A DNA stretch of 64,000 nt from Epithemia pelagica. Taxonomy: Eukaryota; Bacillariophyta; Bacillariophyceae; Surirellales; Surirellaceae. Positions 21,288-31,414 of this stretch are shown here, piece by piece. The notes beneath the pieces are model-generated. The model had not been told where the DNA came from. It saw only the letters and a list, made by a program, of their open reading frames with translations, and searched no databases. The translations under genes and the position numbers were made by a program. The DNA lies in NCBI GenBank assembly GCA_946965045.2, contig OX337228.1, positions 6,262,001 to 6,326,000 of the forward strand. Direction: 5' to 3'. Position 1 is the stretch's first letter; every line of letters starts with the position of its first letter.

Positions 21288-23110
21288 ATGGACCGGTCAG
21301 ACAACAGTCACCAGGGGAAAGAGCATACAGCGACAGATCCAACTCAAAGTCGGGTGGTCAAATCAAGCATATCATCATCCAAATTGCATCCTCAGCCTGT
21401 CAACAATGCTGTGAAAAAGCTCACTCCCAAGGAAAAGCGTGCCACGACGATTGCGACTTATGAATGTCTCAACCCGACAGATGTATTATTAGGTAGAGGC
21501 AAACGAGCCTCTCTGTGGCAAGGCAATGTGAGGTACAAACGAATTATCTATTCTTTCTTGCCAGCTTACGAGGCTGCCACGAAAAACGCCGAGAAGACTG
21601 GGATCACAGGTGAGATTGTTGCGGCTGTCAAACGAAGCGGTGGAAGGTTTCTCAAAGAGACCAGAAATGGGGATCTCACTGAGGTGCCGGACATGACGGC
21701 AAGGTTGAAAGTTGGGCAGGTAAGTTTATCGAGAGATAGTGTTATAGCAGACGCATCGTTCTTTCTGACAGATTCTTTTCCAAACAATAAAAGGCAATGA
21801 GACACCGAAGACGGCTTCATGAGAATGATGAGGACAGTGATGACCCAGATGGGAATGATTTCGATGAGGGGGATAAGATGCCGTCGGACGATGGGGATGC
21901 GGAGCAGAAACCAGGTGAGCCTTGGAGAGCAAACTTGATCAAACGTGATGATGGGAATGAGGGGGATAAGATTTCGTCTATAGTCGGGGATGCGAAGCAG
22001 AAACAAGGTGAGCCTTGGAGAGCAAACTTTCAACCGTCGCTTATATCATCTCCTGTTGCTGACATTGGGACGCTTTCAGCTACCGCAACGTCTATTCCAG
22101 CACCTTCAGCAGGTCTCAGCGTTCTAATAGAGGCGGCTGAAGCGGCGTCGCAGCAAACGACTGCCTTGGTCGTACCGGAATCATCATCAATGAAGACAGC
22201 ACCCCGAAGCCATGGCGTCGTTGTTGAGAGACGTATTCCCAAAGTACATTACGTTTCAGCCAGAAATTCAGATTCGGCTCCGTCACTGGCTTATGATCCC
22301 AGCCGTTCGGCTTTCTCTTCTCGACATGCGCCGCATATTCAGATGATGAAAAAGAAAAAGCTTCCCTTGCAACGAAATTCTTCAATGACAGAGTCCAAAA
22401 TAGCTGAAAGAGCTACCGTGCGCCAACAAACTCATACCCAACAGAAGAGTTCCACAAGGTCATCATCTGGCACCTGGCAAGCATCAAGCAACAGGCTACC
22501 TATTGTTACAACAGCACCCACCACTGAAAAGCAGCCTCAATTGGGATCGGAACGAAGAATTCGAGATGCGGAGGATCAACTGGGAGAACGGAAAGAGGAC
22601 GTTTTTGGCATGTATACAGACCACCTCTCTCGTTCCGAAAAGGGGAAAGATACTTCAACAGTCGCGGTATCCGGTAAGCAGGAGCGAAAGGAATATGATT
22701 CGGAAGACAGCTGGCTCCCGGTTAAGCGACGACGAGGAACCGATCCTGTTTCGCCTCGTGAAGACGCTGCAGGTTTCACAACCTGTCCTCCTAGTAAGAA
22801 GCCGCCCCACGCAAGACCTGGTGAACATGACAGGAAAAGAAAACCAATTGGACTACCCATGTCGCATCGAAGCCCTAATGCTCAGGCGAAGAAGAGGCAT
22901 CGTGACATTGTCAGTAGAAGTGGTCCAGACACTTTGCCCTTGGAGATCAGAAGTGGTGATGCGGTGTTTTCCAATCCTGGGGTTGAGACGATGAAGAGAC
23001 ATCAAGTGGAACGGCCGGGATCGTATCGTCGAGACGTGAAGCTTACGAATGCTGGGGTAAACGGGGACGACTGCGATTCATCATACTCCACGGAAACGGA
23101 AGCGAGCTAA
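21288..23110 (+). CDS. DUF6824-like domain protein
   Basis: Exons 21288-21719 and 21794-23110 are joined over a 74-bp intron (GTAAGT...AAAAG, phase 0) to give 582 residues. Residues about 62-150 show the pattern of a domain frequent in diatom proteins: DVLLGRGKRASLWQGN, then a helix with YKRII, GGRFLKE, and after the splice KVGQAMRHRRRL. The remaining 430 residues are low-complexity, acidic then basic, with Ser/Arg-rich stretches. Nuclear localisation is plausible from KRRR and KKRHRD clusters. The second exon contains a 31-residue tandem duplication around GEPWRAN. The domain's function is not established; DNA or chromatin binding is only a guess. Confidence 0.8.
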
Positions 23111-23163
23111 ACATAATACGGAAATCATGGCTGTCGCTGAAGTTCAAAGATCATTGTTAGTAT

Positions 23164-24475
23164 TTAGAGATTTTTCGTTTGACTTACAAACCACATGGTT
23201 GCAACTTGAGATGCGGCAAAGACTACTACAAGGATCTGTTGGTTGGTTGTTCCTTTGGTGCTGTTGGAACCGTAGGCATTGCCATCGCTCACAGAGCTCT
23301 GCATCGTGCGATACATAAAGTACGATGCCGAGGATGCCGTCCAGAGGAATGTAATGTAGTACACCCGTGCACCCAAACTAAAATGCTTCGCCATCAAACC
23401 GAGAAACATGTTGAAAGAAAGACCCAAATACTTGTACCCACTAAAGGATAACAAATCCAGCCATGGTACAACCTTCATGGAAGGTGGTCGTTGTTGCTGT
23501 TGATAAGGAGCTTGTTGTTGTTGGGAGAGCAAATACAAACCAATGCGAACACAAACGACTTCCAAAACCTGAGTGACAAAGCATTTCGTGGTCACGTCGG
23601 GGATCACTTCTGGATTGAATTTTCCTGCATTTCCATACAACAAGGCACAAAGCAAGACGTAGGTGATAAGGGACATGAATGGGACATAAAGATCCGGAGC
23701 GTTTTGATCGGCAATAGGTAAATCATGCATTGGCGTCATTCCATCCGGTCCACCATAGCCCTTGATCTACGTCGTATCACAAGATCGCAAATCAAACATG
23801 ATCAGGTGTAAAGACAGATTGTACATCCCACAACGACGAAATAAGAATAGTGAGCGAGTCGATCTCATGACTTCAATTCTCAGAGTCACTTCAATTCAAG
23901 TAACGTACATTCCGGTGCCATTCTTTTTTCAGAAAGGGGAACATGAGTGTCTTCATTTTTTGCAAGACATAGTTGTTGTCAACGGCAAAATAGGTTCGTA
24001 GGGTGACGAGAAATGCCTCCAAGCCAGGAATGATCTTGAGCCATGATTCACGCAGGAATGATTTACTCATATCCGTAACAAGTTGTCCAGCCATTTGCGA
24101 AGGAAATTGACCGGACCCACCACTCCCACCGCTGAGTGCCGATGCTGCCGAAGCGGCCATGACTGCTGCCATGGAGGGATCCCATCCCATGGAAGGTGCA
24201 GGTTGCTGTTGTTGTTGCAGAGGCTGTTGTGCCGAATATGCTGGTTGCGGTTGGTTTGGTTGCCATTGCTGATATTGCTGTGGGGTTTGTTGTTGTTGTT
24301 GTTGCTGCTGCTGTTGTTGTTGTGGATTGGAGTGTGGCTGCCACTGACTCGTAGAGTAGTTTGCAGTGCTCCCACCAGAAGTGCCATAGGGATTGCTCGC
24401 CCCAGCGGACGTACTTCCCTGTTGTGGCGCCCCTGAGGATGATTGCGGATAGGCAGAACCACCGTAGTAACTCAT
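23164..24475 (-). CDS. YIF1: YIF1 family protein (ER-Golgi transport)
   Basis: Exons 24475-23909 and 23766-23164 are joined over a 142-bp intron (GTACGT...GTAG, phase 0) to give 389 residues. The ATG at 24475 (MSYYGG) is the first real ATG; the frame is open further upstream. YIF1 partners YIP1 in COPII vesicle transport. The N-terminal 115 residues are Gln/Ser/Pro-rich with long Gln runs. The conserved part includes YFAVDNNYVLQKMKTLMFPF and KEWHR before the splice, then ADQNAPDLYVPFMSLITYVL, followed by about five hydrophobic segments. That order and the NAPDLYVP signature are characteristic of YIF1. Poly-Gln length may vary between alleles. Confidence 0.92.
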
Positions 24476-24691
24476 CTTCTCTCTCGTAATAAGGCCACAA
24501 TGACCATCCCAACCTCTATTCAAGGGAGAGATGCTGTGGCGGAAAATTTTTGTCCCAAAGACGTGCGATCGAAAAGCGATCAATAGGATTGATCAAACGC
24601 ACATGAATCTCACAAAGATCTTTCACCTCTCATTTTTTGTCTGTTTCATGTTCGATCAAAATCAAAGCCCTAACTGTGACACCTGCAATAG

Positions 24692-25550
24692 ATGATGATG
24701 AAAGAAGGCAGAATCTCTGATACTTTGCGACCGATTCGGCTTCCCATACTAAGCGTTTGGGTCGTTGTATTCCAATCGTCGGTGTTCCCCTTTGGACAGG
24801 CCTATATCCACCATTCTGCTTCTCAAACATGCCGATCTTTTGCTTCCGCCATCCAGCATCGCCCAGGTCCTCCGAATCCAACCGTGGTCACGTCTAGGGC
24901 AACTCCAACCCCATTGACTGTCATGAAGTCGCAGTTCAGCGGAGACTCCATCAACACCACCCAAAGTCAAAACCACGAGAGCATGGACACCTTGTTGATG
25001 ACACTGCTTACCCCAGTGAAGGAATGCAATGCTCGTCGAATGTCATCGACTGATTTGGCCTATATTGGCGATGTGGTATACGAATTGCTGGTTCGGTCAC
25101 AGTTTGTATGGCCATCTAGAAGAACCAAAGATCTACAAAATCAAGTCGTTGCCCTTGTAAGAGGTAGGTCCCATAGTCTCTTTGTGTGATTCATGCTTTC
25201 TATTATGGAGGGGAAAGGAACAAAGAGGTGAATCATAACGTATTGACATCAATATTTGTCCTTGCATTCTTTTTCTCAATTCGTTCCATGACCAATAATT
25301 CCCAGCCGAGTTCCAGGCAGATTTGTTGACCCAGCTACGATCCTCCTTCAATTTGACCGCGTCGGAAAAGGCGATTCTTTCTCGTGGACGCAATGCAGTC
25401 AGCGGATCTCGAAATCGAAAGTCCAACCCTGTAGCATACCAAGATGCCACTGCACTCGAAGCCCTTATTGGTTTTCTCTATGTGGATGATCGAGCGCGAT
25501 GCGCTGATCTACTCGAATGGATTCGACCACGCCTATTGACCATGGACTGA
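24692..25550 (+). CDS. Mini-ribonuclease III, plastid-type presequence
   Basis: Exons 24692-25163 and 25306-25550 are joined over a 142-bp intron (phase 1) to give 238 residues. Mini-III enzymes are RNase III domains without a dsRNA-binding domain; in bacteria they mature 23S rRNA, and plant homologues act in chloroplasts. The domain occupies about 95-235: LAYIGDVVYELLVR, then across the splice VRAEFQADLL, followed by SRGRNA and YQDATALEALIGFLY, all typical of the family. The N-terminus has a hydrophobic stretch (LPILSVWVVVFQSSVF) then GQAYIHH and a Ser/Arg-rich region, which fits a diatom plastid presequence. Plastid rRNA or intron processing is the likely role. Confidence 0.9.
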
Positions 25551-25962
25551 AACATATATATCTCGCAACACAACTACAGCGGACAAATACTGATTCCAAA
25601 ATCTCTGACGAATTTCGCTGCCGCAATTGGAAATTCAGTGGGTAAATCATGCAACTTTGGTTTTCGGTTTACCCGCCAGCACATTCGGATGTGTCGTGGT
25701 AAGGTGTCAACAAGACTTATCATGATGCTACAGGAGATTCGACACTATACAGCTGCCACAAAGATCAATCAACTAAGGTGGGTACATGATCACCGTCAAC
25801 GCTTTAGTGAATTGCATTTCGTCATTGCGATACGAAAATACAAATGACGTTGCCTTTTAATGTTGAATGTATACTTTGAAACAACATGCTTTTTAATCCA
25901 TCGTACATCCCTCTAGCCCACATGTACACAGCGAGATTGCCGCATCTTACGTAATCGCATGT
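25551..25962. other. Intergenic region between two convergent genes, nothing recognised
   Basis: 412 bp of 3' flanking sequence of the mini-RNase III gene and the M50B-like protease gene. No domain-bearing frame or repeat is visible. Confidence 0.5.
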
Positions 25963-26972
25963 TCATTTGCCGTTGCTCACCAGGAATACCAGAGCTACAT
26001 AAAGTCCCAGTACCTGGAAGGCAAATGCCACAAACCAAAATTGAACACCAACACATCTCGGATGACAACACGGCCACATTTGATGGCATGCAACGGCATC
26101 ACTCCCATCTGCTGTTCTTGTTACCAAATCTATATGTGTGAAGCGATGATACAACAAGAAACGATAGAGTGTTGCGTGTGAGAGTCGTACAAATAAGCGT
26201 GCTTCGACAGGCAGTCGCAGTGAATTGTAGTTCATACCATCGTAGATATCGCAGACACTGTATATTCCAATAAACACTCCAAAGAAAAGAGTCACATACT
26301 CCAAAAATGGGTCAAACACAAACCATTCGATGAATATGCAAAAGAGTAAGAGAACTCCGAATCCAAGCGAAATGAAAACGACTGTCTTGTTTGGGTCGTG
26401 ACTAGCATCATGTCATGAAACGAACGAAGGTGAGCAAAGGAAGATGTCACAATTGGTCCGTCAGCAATGTGAAAACAAAAGACTTACAACAGAGACACAA
26501 ACAGAGCAAAGAGGATTAAACTGGCGACAACTGTGGCGCCAATTCGTGAGCCAGACATGGCCACAAACAATCCACCCCAAAAGGCGGCGCCAACATAACC
26601 AGCGGGAATGACGCAACATCTCCATCCACCCGAATAGCCTGTGATACCTCCCTCGTTGTCGTAGACTTCAATCTTTTTCACTTTTCCTCCCGTCATCCAG
26701 CATGCTGGCGCAATAGAATTGAAAAGGATATTCCATGAGCTATACATGCGCAAAAGGTATCACTGGACATGGAGAGTTGCTTTTCGTCGATAGCATGGTG
26801 TTATCTCACCTGAGGCGTGTCCAAACTCATGTACAAAGACAGCCAATAATCGCATCGGTTTCATAACTGTCCATGAATTGATGAAGATGAAGACTAAAAC
26901 ATAACATGCATAGAAAACCAAAAAGATGGATTCTTCGGCCCCACAACAGCCGGATAGATCCCACTGCGCCAT
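25963..26972 (-). CDS. Peptidase M50B-like membrane metalloprotease
   Basis: Four exons, 26972-26810, 26704-26488, 26401-26238 and 26129-25963, with introns of 105, 86 and 108 bp, give 236 residues; all joins keep frame. The first exon has a hydrophobic segment and the zinc motif HEFGHA, and the splice directly continues it into ACWMTGGKVKKIEVYDNEGG. IPAGYVGAAFWGG follows in the next membrane segment. The third exon carries three hydrophobic stretches ending SVCDIYD, the fourth DGSDA and a last membrane segment. This arrangement matches the M50B-like family known from fungi, plants and bacteria, related to site-2 proteases. Substrate is unknown. The intact HExxH argues for activity. Confidence 0.9.
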
Positions 26973-27755
26973 CGTGAAAGTACTGAACTTCGTCAAGTAA
27001 TAAATTCAAGTAAGGAGTGTACCGAGTTCCAGATTCGTTCTGGTATCCTTGTTGCCGTCGGGAGCAGATCTTTGAATTGCAATGGGGAATGGTATCACAA
27101 AAGAAAAACGAGAGACATTTTGTTGGGGGTCACGAGTCACGAACGCCTTTGGGTCGTTTTTATTGAATGACTCTTTGACTGCGACTGCAATCGTGCCCTT
27201 CCGCCGCGTTCGCGCCCAAAAGTCAAATGATATTGGCGCTCACGCATGCGCTTTCATGCTCGTGTTTCCCCCCTTCCTGCAAAGAGCAAGCCACATCCAA
27301 AAAGTGGCCCGAGAGTCGAGAGAGATGTTGTGAAGGTACTTTGGAGCCTATACTGAGCACTGTTGAACGGGATACTCCGTTGCGCACAATGGGGGGATGT
27401 CTTGCCCTCGCAAATCTCACGCGCCTTTTTGTTATCCGTTTAAACGAGAGCAGCACGCCAAGACAACAACGAACCTCTGCAGACACATTCATTCCCCTCA
27501 CATAATTTCAAACCTGAAAACCTGGATTACAGAATAGCTGTTGTTGTTGTCGATCGAAGTATCGAGGACAATTGCGTCAAACAAGGCCGTCAAAGACCTG
27601 ACAAGAGCATACGGAAAAGAGGAGTCTTGAGTTACACAACCACTGGATTTCGCGCGATTCACAAAGAATCTGCAGCGATCCACAATCAAGTTCCCTCTCG
27701 TAACCACTAAGAAGGATTTCCAGGTATCCCCCCTCTCCAGAGTTTCTTTGTAAGC
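26973..27755. promoter_or_regulatory. Divergent upstream region of the M50B-like gene and the cyclin gene
   Basis: 783 bp between two divergent starts. At 27209-27221 the sequence TTCGCGCCCAAAA reads on the other strand as TTTTGGGCGCGAA, close to an E2F-type site, about 535 bp before the cyclin ATG. No gene is supported; open frames on both strands lack domains. Confidence 0.35.
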
Positions 27756-29535
27756 ATGTCTTCTTTATCTTCAACGTCGGAGTGCATCCGTCAATCAGCA
27801 ACTCATATAGACCATGTATCGGAGCGAAGTGCTCGTGCTCAACGAAGAGCAGCGCTCAGAGACTCGGACTATACACCCCCCGAAGTGAAAGGCGTTCTCA
27901 AGAGAGCAGCTCCTCGCCACGAGATACCTTCCTCTCGAAATGATCGGCCTGGGCCTTCTAAAAAGACACGCATGGCGGATAGTGACGACCATTCCGCCCC
28001 GCAAAGAGACCCATACATACTACGATCAACTGTATCACGTATGGCGGCCGCTCGGAAAGGGGACTCCTCCTCTTTGTCCGTACCCTCAGAAGAAAAGGGC
28101 CAGACTCGTGCCACAGCAACTGTCACTCCTGCAGCACCACGGAGACAAATCGACTTCTCCAAGGAATGCAATAGTGACTCATCGGTTTGTTTGCCCCATG
28201 GCGTGGTGAACATTTTTCCGCGTCTCAACGACCCTGCCACATGCATTTGTCTCACAGAACCCCAGAGAGCCAACTTGGGAGCTTGCCACGCTTGGCCTCT
28301 CTTTCAGGCACAATATGGAGACGAGCAACTAGGTATTTTGCGTCGCAAAGAGCGTGAACAGTACCTCAGCCACTGGAAGCCCGCTGCCACTGTGACATCT
28401 CCAGAATCTCAAGATTCACCCTCCAGCGAATGCACACCCTGGACACCGGGTTGGGACGAAGATGATGACGCCGAACTTATATCGTTACTGTTGCGGGTAC
28501 CTCAGCCTGAAGCAATGTTTCTGGAACCAAACGACGACAATTTTGAAGCCCAGCCTCTCTTGACCCCCCGTATGCGAGCTGTACTCATTTCTTGGCTCGT
28601 GGAAGTTGGTGTCGAGTTCAATATAAGCGATGCAGCGTTTCACTTGGCAGTTTCGATTCTCGATCTTGTTCTTCGGATCAAAGCGAAACGACAAGCGACG
28701 CAGCATGATGATCTGGATGAACTCGATTCACCCTGTTTCAATACAGGGGAAAAGAGATCTGAAGGATATTTTCTCATTCAAAAAGAAGACTTGCAAGCTG
28801 TTGGATGGTACGTCATGTGCAGCTCATGGAATCTACAGCATTACAAATTTCCCTTTCTCACATGTTCTCCGTTGTTTCGTGATCCTCAGTGTGTGTTCAT
28901 GGTTGGCCAGCAAGTTCGAAGATCACAAACCACCATCTCAAGAAGATTTTTCATTCATTAGTGACCATTCTGTCAGCACAGGAAAACTGCGGAGGATGGA
29001 ATTCCGACTGTGTCGTCTCCTTGATTTCAATCTTAGTCGCTTGACTCCCTTTCATTTCCTGAATACGTTCTTGCGCGCATCCAATGCCTGTCCATGTCGG
29101 ACATGTGAATACGAGAATCCGATTCTTCGAGAAATGGTGAATTATCTACTTTGTCTCGCTCGTCTCCCATGCGAGCTCATGGATACAAGACCAAGCTTGG
29201 TGGCGGCCGCTGCCCTGTACCTTGCCCGGGCGACTCTGAACATTCGCAACCCTGTCAACCACTCTTCTTCCCAACGAGACTATCCACACACGTACTGGTC
29301 CCCAACCCTGGAGCATTACACCAACTACACTCCCACGCATCTCCGCCGTTCCGTGTTGTTGATTTACCGATACCAATTGCAAGCCCAGCAATTGGAAATC
29401 GCGGCTTACCAAAAATACAAAGACACGAGCAAATATCGCGTGGCGCTCAAGACGGCACGGCGTTTGGAAGACTTGGATTTGCCAGGCATGACTCTCACTC
29501 ACGAGGACTGGAATCTCACGGACTCACCGTGGTGA
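27756..29535 (+). CDS. Cyclin, A/B type
   Basis: Exons 27756-28807 and 28890-29535 are joined over an 82-bp intron (GTACGT...CCTCAG, phase 2) to give 565 residues. Cyclins activate cyclin-dependent kinases. The N-terminal cyclin box begins MRAVLISWLVEVGVEF (about 269), the A/B-type signature, continues DAAFHLAVSILD, and across the splice reads LQAVGCVCSWLASKFEDH. The C-terminal box has LTPFHFLNTFLRA and SLVAAAALYLARATL. The first 250 residues are basic and Ser-rich, with RAALRDSD near residue 30 as a possible destruction box (RxxL). A 30-residue insertion with Lys and Asp lies in the first box. A mitotic role is the family expectation; which phase is not visible. Confidence 0.9.
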
Positions 29536-29768
29536 GTCCACGTCGTTTTCGACAATCTTGGGCCTACTAGGTGGTACCCATGGCCGCCATTGCATGGTTT
29601 GACCGCAAACCTATCGGTTACAGCACTACCGACGTGTTATAGGGGACAGCATTTCTGGGTAGCGTTGTTCTCCAGAGAGCTACTGTTGATCTAATGTTGA
29701 TATAAAGGGAACGCTTGAACTGCTCTTGTGTTTTAAACTAGGATACTGGTGTGATACTATTTTCAAGA

Positions 29769-30527
29769 TTATTTTCGCAATCGAAGAAGCAAACCTTTGT
29801 TTCCCTTGATCTTCTTTTGCAATTGGATGAGCCCAAACAGCAAGGCTTCCGCGGTAGGAGGGCAACCTGGCACGTAAATGTCTACAGGAACAATTCGATC
29901 ACAGCCACGTACAACCGAATAAGAATAATGATAATATCCACCTCCATTAGCGCAAGATCCCATACTGACAACCCACCGTGGTTCGGGCATTTGATCGTAC
30001 ACCTTTCTGAGGGCGGGCGCCATCTTGTTTGTCAGGGTACCCGCGACAATCATCACATCGGATTGACGTGGTGAGGCACGGAACACCATACCGAATCGGT
30101 CCATATCGTACCGAGAAGCAGCAGCGTGCATCATTTCTACAGCGCAACAGGCAAGACCAAACGTCATGGGCCACAAGGAGCCCTTACGAGCCCAGTTGGC
30201 CAAGTCATCCACACGAGACATGGCGTATTCCACATTGTCACGGACCGGGACACCAGCACCACCGGTAAAGACTTCCTCAACATTGTCGAGTTTTCCAAGC
30301 TGTATTGGTGAAAGCATTTGAGAGAAACTTGGATGAGAACATCATGGTATGAATATCACAAAGGCTTGAAACAGAAAGGTTCAACCCCGAGAACGCGGCC
30401 GCAAATTGAATCGGAATCTTACAGCAGAAGTTTCGGAACGGGCCGTTCCTACGGCTCGAACCGCTGTTGAAGCGACGGCATTGGGCTTCATCAACGCCGC
30501 TTTGCGAATGAAGGTAGAAGAAAGCAT
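29769..30527 (-). CDS. NDUFS7: NADH:ubiquinone oxidoreductase subunit NDUFS7 (PSST/NuoB)
   Basis: Exons 30527-30423 and 30299-29769 are joined over a 123-bp intron (phase 0) to give 211 residues. This is the complex I subunit that binds iron-sulfur cluster N2 next to the quinone site in the inner mitochondrial membrane. The first exon encodes a mitochondrial presequence rich in Arg, Ser and Ala. The second has [20 protein letters not shown], the paired cysteines [10 protein letters not shown], and the further ligands in [10 protein letters not shown] and YVPGCPPT, all intact. A start at 30317 in the second exon is possible but would lack the presequence, so the two-exon model is preferred. 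The exact acceptor is less certain than the frame. Confidence 0.93.
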
Positions 30528-31414
30528 GATGGCTGCAACGTTTCTTGACAATGGTCTTCTTGGACTCTCCTTGACAACAGCGGCGCTCCGAACACGTTGA
30601 TACGGAGCGGCGAACAGAAAAATCACCAAACGCTGACATCAGCAGAACCAAAAGCAAATTCACAGAAACTTTTGCAAAGAAAACATCGAACATTTGAAAG
30701 GAAATGAGTCGTGACAGGACTTACAGCGACATTACCTTCCAGAAATGATGACATATCAAGGACATGAATACGGTACTCACATCATCGAAGATTCTGGAGT
30801 GCGATGTGCGATTGACTGAATTTCGGTGGCCAAAGAATCGCCCGTTAGCAATCCCATTTCGATTTAACGGTCGTCAGCAGTGCAATGACTTCGTCGGGTT
30901 CACTGAACCAGTCGACGCGACCGGCGGGAGCGGGAAACTCGGATGCACATACATGATACGCGCGTGCCATTCCAAGGAGGAATTGTTGAGCCGGGTCGGA
31001 GTATGGATTTGATTTGGAGAGTCGCATGGTCACCTTTCTTCACGCGGACCTTGCAAAGAGAATTACAGACTTTTTGGTTTTCGGTGGAGTCGGCACGCTT
31101 TGTTGTGGCGCTTGGATGGTGAGAGTCGACGGTGACGGTGGGCTTTTGGTGGGCTAGTCGTAACTTTTAGGCATAGCCGCTGCTCTCTAACACGACACGT
31201 TATAACTTATTCGTGAAGCAGTACGCCGGTATCCAAACAGACATCGATTGACGAGCGTCGACCGTATCAGGGCTGGCATTACGGAAGAGCGGATTGGTTC
31301 ATGCGACTATAGGAAGATAAATAGACCACAAACAATCTGCAAAGTGTTACCCTTCATCTCTGACCTATCACTGGCTCGAAAAGTCGCCCCATCAATCCAC
31401 ATCACGGAGAAATC
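30528..31414. promoter_or_regulatory. Upstream region of NDUFS7 and of the large TPR gene
   Basis: About 890 bp hold the upstream sequences of the divergent NDUFS7 gene and the large TPR gene, plus one small minus-strand frame listed separately. No clear promoter element was identified. Confidence 0.35.
30845..31027 (-). CDS. Possible small protein, 60 residues
   Basis: An ATG at 31027 opens 60 codons, MRLSKSNPYSDPAQQFLLG..., ending at a TAA at 30845. The composition is mixed and protein-like, with GMARAYHVCASEF and VDWFSEPDEVIALL predicted helical. I recognise no family. It is upstream of and on the same strand as NDUFS7, 317 bp before that ATG. It may be a small gene, a first exon of something else, or chance. 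Confidence 0.3.
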   Translation of the reverse strand: MRLSKSNPYSDPAQQFLLGMARAYHVCASEFPAPAGRVDWFSEPDEVIALLTTVKSKWDC

